Positions 8,316 through 14,800 of a stretch of 20,041 nucleotides of DNA are shown piece after piece. Under the pieces are notes generated by a model, which was not told the origin of the DNA, made no database searches, and saw only the letters and a program-made list of their open reading frames with translations. This DNA is from CAZMRW01 sp964568805 (GTDB lineage: Bacteria; Pseudomonadota; Gammaproteobacteria; Methylococcales; Methylomonadaceae), in the NCBI GenBank assembly GCA_964568805.1, contig CAZMRW010000081.1, positions 1-20,041 on the forward strand, read 5' to 3'. Within the stretch, counting starts at the first letter, position 1; every line of letters begins with the position of its first letter. The position numbers and the translations under genes are program-made.

Positions 8316-9452
8316 TTAATCGGCATGTTTCAGGGTCAGGATGGCTTTGTTGTTCTTTTTCAGATAGAGACGGTTGTTGCCGAATTCAAAATCATAGGTC
8401 ATGCCGGCCAGGAGCGAGCCGATATCGGGGGTGCCTTCGGGGGTAGGGCAGAACATTTTCGTGCCGACTAATTGTTGAAAACGGATCGTATGCCCTTGCG
8501 TGGAGAATCCGCCGCCGATTCGGTTACAACCGTCATGTCCTGAAAGCCGGCGCTCTTTGGCCGACAATTCAAGGGTAGGGAGCCCTTTCATGAATGAAGC
8601 CGGCTGGAGCATGGCGCCGTCAACCTGTTCGACCACCCAGATATCGGTCAGCCGCATATCGGGAACATAATCGCCGCATCCGCTAAAATTCCGGTAGGAC
8701 TTGTCCGACGTCTGCTTTGCCTGCACCGTTACGGTGTAATCGAAGCGTTTGCCCGACATGGAATCGGTGCACGGTTCCGCGTTTGCCGAAATAATCAGTT
8801 CGCCCGATTCAGTCTGCGCATGGTACCGGGTGATTTTGGCATCCTGAGCCGGAACGGCTTCCGCCGCCGGCGTGTTCAGGTCCAGGCCATCCAAAACGGT
8901 GAACCGGAATCGTTTGTCAAAATCCATGTCCAGACTCCAGAAAGGCTCGTTTCCCCGCGCATAAAAGTCGATTCCCTGCGACCATAAATTATACAAAAAA
9001 TTCTGGCTCTGTCCTTCAACAGGCGCGTCATTGTTTCGCAGCATTGGCATCAGGATGTACCGGCCGGCCAGGTCGCCGGTAATCTCATGCCCCTGACTAT
9101 CAAGCATCTGCATGCCTTGGGGATGCTTTTTGAAATATTTCATGCCTTCCTCTTTTTTATCCAGCACCACGATGCCGTCCGACCGCAGCGTGAATCTGCC
9201 GGACTCGTCAAAAGCTTTATCCGATTTGCCGACGTAGACCATGTGTGAACTGTAGCTCCCATCCGGTTTAAGCTGAAGCCGGTAGCTGATTTTTTCGCAA
9301 TCCGCGCAAGGCAGCATCCCCAGATAGGTTCCCGTGATGCTTTCCATAACCGGTGACGACTCTGTAGTGGAAGTCGTGGCCATCGTTGACGTCCCGCATC
9401 CGGCAGCAAAAAGAGGAAGAACCGCCGCGAGAATTTGGATGGATTTTTTCAT
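8316..9452 (-). CDS. Lipoprotein with NlpE-like N-terminal and META/HslJ C-terminal domains
   Basis: This is an envelope lipoprotein of 378 aa. The signal peptide ends with lipobox FAAGC (C19). Residues about 38-135 resemble the NlpE N-terminal barrel, including its CxxC motif (LPCADC, C49/C52) and the LxPDGSY strand. Residues about 155-262 (FYARGNEPFWSLD ... SGCGDYV) match the domain often found beside META domains. Residues about 268-378 form a META/HslJ-like domain (GCNRIGGGF, C309 and C335). NlpE senses surface or copper stress in E. coli, and META proteins are linked to heat shock or antibiotic tolerance, so an envelope-stress role is inferred. The longer frame begins at 9647, but ATG 9452 follows GGAG by about 7 nt and starts the signal peptide. 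Confidence 0.87.
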   Translation of the reverse strand: MKKSIQILAAVLPLFAAGCGTSTMATTSTTESSPVMESITGTYLGMLPCADCEKISYRLQLKPDGSYSSHMVYVGKSDKAFDESGRFTLRSDGIVVLDKKEEGMKYFKKHPQGMQMLDSQGHEITGDLAGRYILMPMLRNNDAPVEGQSQNFLYNLWSQGIDFYARGNEPFWSLDMDFDKRFRFTVLDGLDLNTPAAEAVPAQDAKITRYHAQTESGELIISANAEPCTDSMSGKRFDYTVTVQAKQTSDKSYRNFSGCGDYVPDMRLTDIWVVEQVDGAMLQPASFMKGLPTLELSAKERRLSGHDGCNRIGGGFSTQGHTIRFQQLVGTKMFCPTPEGTPDIGSLLAGMTYDFEFGNNRLYLKKNNKAILTLKHAD

Positions 9453-9574
9453 GGAAAAACTCCGGACATTATTTGACGTTTTCAAAATTGCCTTTAAAGT
9501 TTTGGTCATTGACTGGCTGTATTCGGCCCGAAACGGGCGATGAGAAGCGGTAATTATTTTAACTATAATAACGG

Positions 9575-9603
9575 CTGCCAACGAAGCACAGCATAGTTGG
9601 CAG
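9575..9603. other. Hairpin downstream of the paired lipoprotein genes
   Basis: CTGCCAAC (9575-9582) and GTTGGCAG (9596-9603) form a perfect 8-bp stem with a 13-nt loop. On the minus strand it follows the end of the lipoprotein gene at 9657 and leads into a T/A-rich stretch (GTTATTATAG), so it may act as a weak terminator. There is no uninterrupted T-run. Confidence 0.35.
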
Positions 9604-9656
9604 TCCGAGTAGGAGTAAAGGTTAAGCGGTATCAATGGTAACGGCATCCAAACATA

Positions 9657-10052
9657 TTACCTGCTGACCGTAGGCTTTCCGGCAGTTTCAGGTGCGTTTA
9701 AAACAGTTCCTTCGACTACAATGCAAGACAAACCACCTAATACGAACCATATGTTTTTGTACTCAGTTACCTCGTCTACCATAACATTACCTTTACCTGC
9801 CTCTAAGGCCTTATCGACAGCTTCCTCCATATTGGGCAATCCAAAAGGTATGAGTCCCAATAGAACGAACTTGCAATCCTCTGCTTTCTGCCTCTGACCT
9901 TTTCTAGCGTCGAGTTGGGTGTCTGTTAAATCAATGTTTTTTGTAGAAATCAAGGTCAAATCGGCCACTCTGACCGAACATCCATCGAGAAAAAAGGCTG
10001 TCAAGGACAAAAACACCAAGCCAAAGATTCCTTTTCTATTTGTACGTATCAT
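9657..10052 (-). CDS. Small lipoprotein of unknown function, paralogue A of a tandem pair
   Basis: This is a 131-aa lipoprotein: positively charged N-terminus, hydrophobic core and lipobox FLDGC (C25). It shares a clear pattern with the gene just upstream: a Cys, then DLTxIS-KN-L, EDC, IPxGxP, EAxDxALEA, N-x-x-VD and a late Cys followed by EG. The mature protein is mixed alpha/beta with no recognised enzyme motif. Its ATG at 10052 overlaps the last 17 nt of the upstream gene, and GGGGGT lies 6 nt before it, so translation is probably coupled. The DNA is more AT-rich than the helicase region. No function is assigned. Confidence 0.75.
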   Translation of the reverse strand: MIRTNRKGIFGLVFLSLTAFFLDGCSVRVADLTLISTKNIDLTDTQLDARKGQRQKAEDCKFVLLGLIPFGLPNMEEAVDKALEAGKGNVMVDEVTEYKNIWFVLGGLSCIVVEGTVLNAPETAGKPTVSR

Positions 10053-10395
10053 ATGCTACCCCCTCGGCCTTCCAGCATTCTTGTCCATAAATATATGGAA
10101 TATAGAACCAATGGTGATTTACCACAGCATCTACGAGGAGGTTGGCTTGCTTCGCCTCCAGTGCACGATCCAAGGCTTCATCAAGCGTTGGCGGGCCGCC
10201 CGTTGGGATGAATATCACGATGTGCAAACAATCTTCGCCACTCGTTCGGCCTTTCGCTTGACTCTTATCGACCTTGATACTGGATAGGTTGACATTTTTA
10301 CCTGAAATAGCCGTAAAGTCGGATCGTGTTGCGCATCCGGAAATTAGACCAAAAGTTAATATTGTTCCAAGAGTTGATGATATAAATCGCCTCAT
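10036..10395 (-). CDS. Small lipoprotein of unknown function, paralogue B of a tandem pair
   Basis: This is a 119-aa lipoprotein with signal peptide and lipobox LISGC (C21). Its mature part follows the same template as the next gene: DFTAISGKNVNLS, EDC, IPTGGPP, DEALDRALEAKQANLLVDAV, and a Cys followed by AEG near the end. The pair is therefore a tandem duplication with strong divergence. The frame opens at GTG 10404, but AAGGA sits too close to that codon and at a proper distance from ATG 10395, which is used here. It is the first gene of the pair and is read away from the ribokinase gene. No function is assigned. Confidence 0.75.
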   Translation of the reverse strand: MRRFISSTLGTILTFGLISGCATRSDFTAISGKNVNLSSIKVDKSQAKGRTSGEDCLHIVIFIPTGGPPTLDEALDRALEAKQANLLVDAVVNHHWFYIPYIYGQECWKAEGVAYDTYK

Positions 10396-10655
10396 AGCGG
10401 ACACTTCCTTTTCTTCTTGTTAAGTAACGGTACTTTCATAGCCTTTTTCCTCGTTGATATTTGTTTATCCATCCAAGCCTAATTAGTTATTATCTAAGCC
10501 CGGCTATCTTCTATTTTTTTCAGATCAATAGTCAAGAATAACCTTGGATACTAGATTTTCTAAACTAGATTACCCGTATTTTATGCATGATAAACGGATC
10601 AGGAGACGTCTATGCTCATGCTACCAGTTGCTTTATCTTAATTTTTAAAGATGTG

Positions 10656-10681
10656 TTGACCGGAAAATCGTTTCCGGACAA
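10656..10681. promoter_or_regulatory. 26-bp palindrome upstream of the ribokinase gene, candidate operator
   Basis: Arms TTGACCGGAAA (10656-10666) and TTTCCGGACAA (10671-10681) are inverted copies with one mismatch around ATCG. It ends about 30 bp before the predicted -35 box. No T-run follows, so an operator fits better than a terminator. Confidence 0.4.
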
Positions 10682-10711
10682 TGCCGATTCTGTTATTTGT
10701 TGCCAACACTC

Positions 10712-10741
10712 TTGCTGCCAAGTCGTGATAAATGATATAAA
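10712..10741 (+). promoter_or_regulatory. Sigma70-like promoter for the ribokinase gene
   Basis: TTGCTG (10712-10717) and TATAAA (10736-10741) are 18 bp apart and would start transcription about 25 nt before the ribokinase ATG. The -35 box lies in the second copy of a direct repeat, TTGTTGCCAA (10697-10706) and TTGCTGCCAA (10712-10721), which could be tandem regulator half-sites. Confidence 0.45.
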
Positions 10742-10773
10742 AACTTAATGAGTGATGATGACCTTTTGTAGCG

Positions 10774-11667
10774 ATGAAAAGAGTGTTGAACTTCGGTTCT
10801 ATCAATGTCGATCATGTTTATACTGTCGACCATTTCGTGCGCCCCGGAGAAACCATCCGTTGTCAGGAGTACCGGCGCTTTGCCGGAGGCAAGGGACTCA
10901 ACCAGTCTATCGCGCTTGCCCAGGCCGGTGCGTACGTTTATCACGCCGGCAAGGTGGGTGCAGACAATACCTGGCTGAAGACGTTGCTGGAAGACAAGGG
11001 CGTTGACACGCGATTTGTAGAGGCCATCGATGGCCCCAGCGGACACGCCATCATTCAGGTGGATGCTGCCGGTGAAAACACCATCATTATCGCTGGCGGT
11101 GCCAACCAGCTCATCCGCGAAACGGATGTGCAGCGCATCGTTGCTGAGTTCGGGCCGAATGACTACCTGCTCGTTCAAAACGAAGTGAACGCGGTTCCCC
11201 AGATCATCCAGGCCGCGAAAGCGAAAGGAATGACGGTCGCATTTAATCCCGCGCCAATGAGCCCATCTGTATCAAATTTTCCGCTTGAGCTCGTGGACAT
11301 TCTTATCATGAATGAGTCCGAGGCCCGTAGCCTGACCGTAGAATGCGAAGCGGACAGAATCTATGAGTCCCTCAACCAGCGCTTTCCCCAACTGGCAATT
11401 GTGCTCACCCTGGGGCACAAGGGCGCCGCCTATTTCAGCCCGCACACCCGATTCAGTCTGCCGGCAGAACGAGTCCAGGTGGTGGACACAACCGGCGCCG
11501 GCGACACCTTTATCGGCTTCTTCTTGGCCGAATTCATCAAAACCGGCGATCCAAAAGCGGCTCTCGCCACTGCAACTTGCGCAGCAGCAATCTGTGTCAC
11601 GCGCCATGGCGCAGCGGACTCAATTCCGTCCCGACGGGAAATCAAGGAATTCCATAACCGATCCTAA
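10774..11667 (+). CDS. rbsK: Ribokinase-like PfkB-family sugar kinase
   Basis: This is a cytoplasmic kinase of 297 aa that probably phosphorylates ribose or a related sugar using ATP. Residues that support the family: N11/D13 in GSINVDH, the PfkB signature AGGKGLNQ (37-44), NES/E around 180-182 and the catalytic anion-hole motif DTTGAGDTFIGFF (238-250, base D244). The C-terminal AAAICVTRHGAADSIPSRRE is typical of bacterial ribokinases rather than fructokinases. No SD is visible before ATG 10774. An eight-codon ORF ends 2 nt upstream of it and could pass ribosomes on. No ribose transporter or isomerase is nearby, so the gene stands alone, and ribose specificity is a family inference. Confidence 0.87.
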   Translation: MKRVLNFGSINVDHVYTVDHFVRPGETIRCQEYRRFAGGKGLNQSIALAQAGAYVYHAGKVGADNTWLKTLLEDKGVDTRFVEAIDGPSGHAIIQVDAAGENTIIIAGGANQLIRETDVQRIVAEFGPNDYLLVQNEVNAVPQIIQAAKAKGMTVAFNPAPMSPSVSNFPLELVDILIMNESEARSLTVECEADRIYESLNQRFPQLAIVLTLGHKGAAYFSPHTRFSLPAERVQVVDTTGAGDTFIGFFLAEFIKTGDPKAALATATCAAAICVTRHGAADSIPSRREIKEFHNRS

Positions 11668-11703
11668 TCCGCCATTGGTAAAGCAACGCGTCTGCAGGCT
11701 CGA

Positions 11704-11715
11704 CTAATCGATTAG
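11704..11715. other. 12-bp perfect palindrome CTAATCGATTAG
   Basis: This is a perfect inverted repeat in the gap between the ribokinase and helicase genes. It is flanked by direct GGCTC/GGCTC copies and has no T-run. It could be a binding site, but its position does not show for which gene. Confidence 0.25.
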
Positions 11716-11780
11716 GCTCAGGCTTCATCATTAAGGAGAACAGCATCCCTGGATTTTTTAGCGTGAATGCATTATCTTGC

Positions 11781-11811
11781 TTGATAGAGTATTTGTTCCT
11801 TTCAGTAAAAT
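11781..11811 (+). promoter_or_regulatory. Weak candidate promoter for the helicase gene
   Basis: TTGATA (11781-11786) and TAAAAT (11806-11811) are 19 bp apart, a longer spacing than usual. It would leave a leader of about 30 nt. Confidence 0.25.
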
Positions 11812-11850
11812 TTGGTAACGTTGCCTTGATTGAATACTGCGTAATTTAAA

Positions 11851-14800
11851 ATGGCACAACAGCCGCAAAAAGCACGCGCCAAGTGTCTTTGCATCGACAT
11901 AGAAACCGCCCGTCACGACAGATTAAGGTTGAGGGAAATTGGCGTCTACAGGCCGGACACCGATGTTAGATTGCGAATCTCCGGCAAGGCGGCTGATCTG
12001 ACCCGTCAACTGGATCAAGTCACGGAAGGCGCGGCGTTTGTGCTGGGCCATAATGTGATCGCCCACGATCAGCCGGCGTTGTCGCTGCTGCATCCCGCTT
12101 TGGCGCTGCATCGATTGCCGTTGGTCGACACGCTGGAACTGTCGCCGGTGGCCTTTCCGCAAAATCCCTATCACCGTCTGGTGAAAGACTACAAACTCTG
12201 CGCCACAACCCGCAACGACCCGGTGCGGGACGCCGAGCTGGCCTACGAGTTATTTCTCGATCAAGCCGACGCCTTACGGCAGCGGGTAGCGGAACATCCT
12301 GACGAAGCCCTGTGCCTGCATTTTCTGCTGGCGCCGGAAAACGGCAAGGGCATGGCCAATTTCTTTGCCACATTGCGCGCCGCCTTGCGGCCATCGCTGG
12401 CCGAGGCGCAAGCGGCCTGGCGGCGGGCAACCGACGGCAAGGTATGCCGAACCGGGCAGAAGGAGGTCATTAACCGTTACCTGGCTGATCCGGAATGGCG
12501 CAAGCCGCTGGCGTATGTTCTGGCCTGGCTGCGCGTCGCGGGCGGCAATTCGGTGCTGCCGCCGTGGGTCGCCTTGTCGTTCCCGAAAACCCGTGAGCTG
12601 ATTTCGATGCTCCGCGATGCCTCATGCAGCGATCCCGATTGCGCCTGGTGCCGGAATCAGCATGATCTGCTGAAACTCCTGCCCCGCTATTTTCCGGGCA
12701 TAAACCAGTTTCGGCCGACGCCGGCCACCGGCGACGGCCGATCGCTGCAACAAGCCATAGTCGAGCAGGGTTTCGCCGGCAAACCGACCCTGGCGATCCT
12801 GCCGACGGGCGGCGGCAAATCGCTGTGTTATCAATTGCCGGCGCTGTCCCGCTTTTATCAAAACGGCAGCCTGACGGTGATTATTTCACCGCTGCAATCG
12901 TTGATGAAGGACCAGGTCGACAATCTGGAAGCGCGCGGCATTACCTGTGCCGGTTATCTGAACAGCCTGCTGAATCCCATGGAGCGGCGCGTCATGCTGG
13001 ACAAGTTGCGGTTGGGCGACATAGGGTTGATCTTTGTCGCGCCGGAACAATTTAGAAGCACAGCGTTTACCAATGCCCTCACACACCGTGAAGTCGGTGC
13101 CTGGATTTTCGACGAAGCGCATTGCCTGTCGAAATGGGGCCATGACTTTCGCCCGGACTATTTGTATGTTTCCCGCTTTATCAAGAATCGGCAAAAAGGC
13201 AAGCCGTCGCCGGTATTCTGCTTTACCGCCACGGCCAAACCGGATGTCGTGCAGGATATCGTCGAGCATTTCCGCAAGCGCCTGGGGATTTCGCTCGAAA
13301 CGTTAAGCGGTGGCGTAAATCGGGACAATCTGCTTTATGAAGTTTATGCAATCCCCGCACAAGCCAAATACCAGGAAGTGCTGCGCCTGCTGCAGGAATC
13401 CCTGCGTGAAGACGGCGGCGCCGTCGTCTTTTGCGCGCGTCAAAAAACAGTCGAGGAGACGGCCGAGTTTCTGAAACAGGCCGGCCTGGACTGCGGTTAT
13501 TTTCACGGCGGCATGCTGCCCGAGGAAAAACGCCGGGTGCAGGAAGCGTTTATCACCGGCGAGTTGCGGGTGATCGCGGCGACCAATGCGTTCGGCATGG
13601 GCGTTGATAAGTCCGACGTACGGCTGGTGATTCATCTGGATACGCCCGGTTCACTGGAAAACTATCTGCAGGAAGCCGGCCGCGCCGGGCGAGACCAGGC
13701 GCCGGCTCGTTGCGTCTTGTTGTACGACAATGCCGACCTGGATGTGCAATTTCGTCTGCTGCGCAATTCCCGGCTGACGCAACACGACATTTATGCCATC
13801 TTGAAGGCGCTGAGAAGCATCGAGAGAAAGGATCGCAGTGAAGGTTCCGTCGTGGTCACCAGCGGTGAAATCCTGCTGGAAATTCCCGACAAGCACGGCA
13901 TCGATCCCGATGCCCCCGATGCGGATACCAAAGTGCGCATCGCGGTGGCCTGGCTGGAAGAAGCCCGCCTGCTGGAGCGTCAGGAAAACCATACCAGAGT
14001 ATTCCCGGGCAGCCTGCAGGTTGCCAGCCTGGATGAAGCCAGAGCCTTGCTGGAGAAAAAACTGGGTCCGAATTCCGACATAGAACCTTATTTGACGCTC
14101 CTTTCACAGTTATTTTACAGCGAGAACGACGAAGGCATCAGTACCGATGATTTGATGATGGCCACCGGCCGCGACTCGCATCAGGTGCAGCAAATGCTGC
14201 GTGAACTCGACCGCCTGAAACTGGTATCCAACGACACCGAAATCGGCGTGACGCTGTATCGCGATCCGGATACCCCCGACAGGCTCGAAGATTTACGCAA
14301 ACTGGAAGACGCCCTGATTGCCGGTTTACGCGAAGCCGCGCCCGATGCCGACCGGGAGGACTGGCAACCGCTCAATGTCCGCATGCTCTGCGACACTTTG
14401 CGCCGGGACACGGGCGTCGAGCTGGGCCCTGACAGATTGTCGCGCTTGTTGAAATCGTTTGCCGAAGCCTTCGGCAGCGGCGCCGGCCAGCGCGGTTTTT
14501 TCGCCATGCGTCCGGCCGGTCAAGAACATCGTAATATAAAGTTATTGCGAAGCTGGCAAGAGATCGACGCCATCCGCCATAAGCGCATGCGGCTGGCGCA
14601 GGCGCTGGTCAATTATTTCATCGCCCGACGCCAGGGCAATCATCTGCTGGTCACCTGCAAACAGGGCGATCTGGAAGCGGCCTTGCAGACCGATTTGACC
14701 TTGCAGGATCTGGAGGTACGCGACTGGTATGCGGCATTGTCAGCGGCGCTGATCTATCTGGACACCAACGAGGTGCTGCATCTGGCGCGCGGCAAAGCCG

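Larger units (their letters stand above)
10396..10773. other. Gap between divergent genes with palindromes, mini-ORFs and a promoter
   Basis: No normal-sized gene lies here. The gap holds a direct repeat ACTAGATT-N6-ACTAGATT near 10555-10576 and a near-perfect 26-bp palindrome (10656-10681). It also holds a nine-codon ORF with a perfect SD (AGGAG 10601-10605, ATG 10612, stop 10639-10641), a sigma70-like promoter (10712-10741) and an eight-codon ORF (10748-10771). The DNA is AT-rich. Confidence 0.5.
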
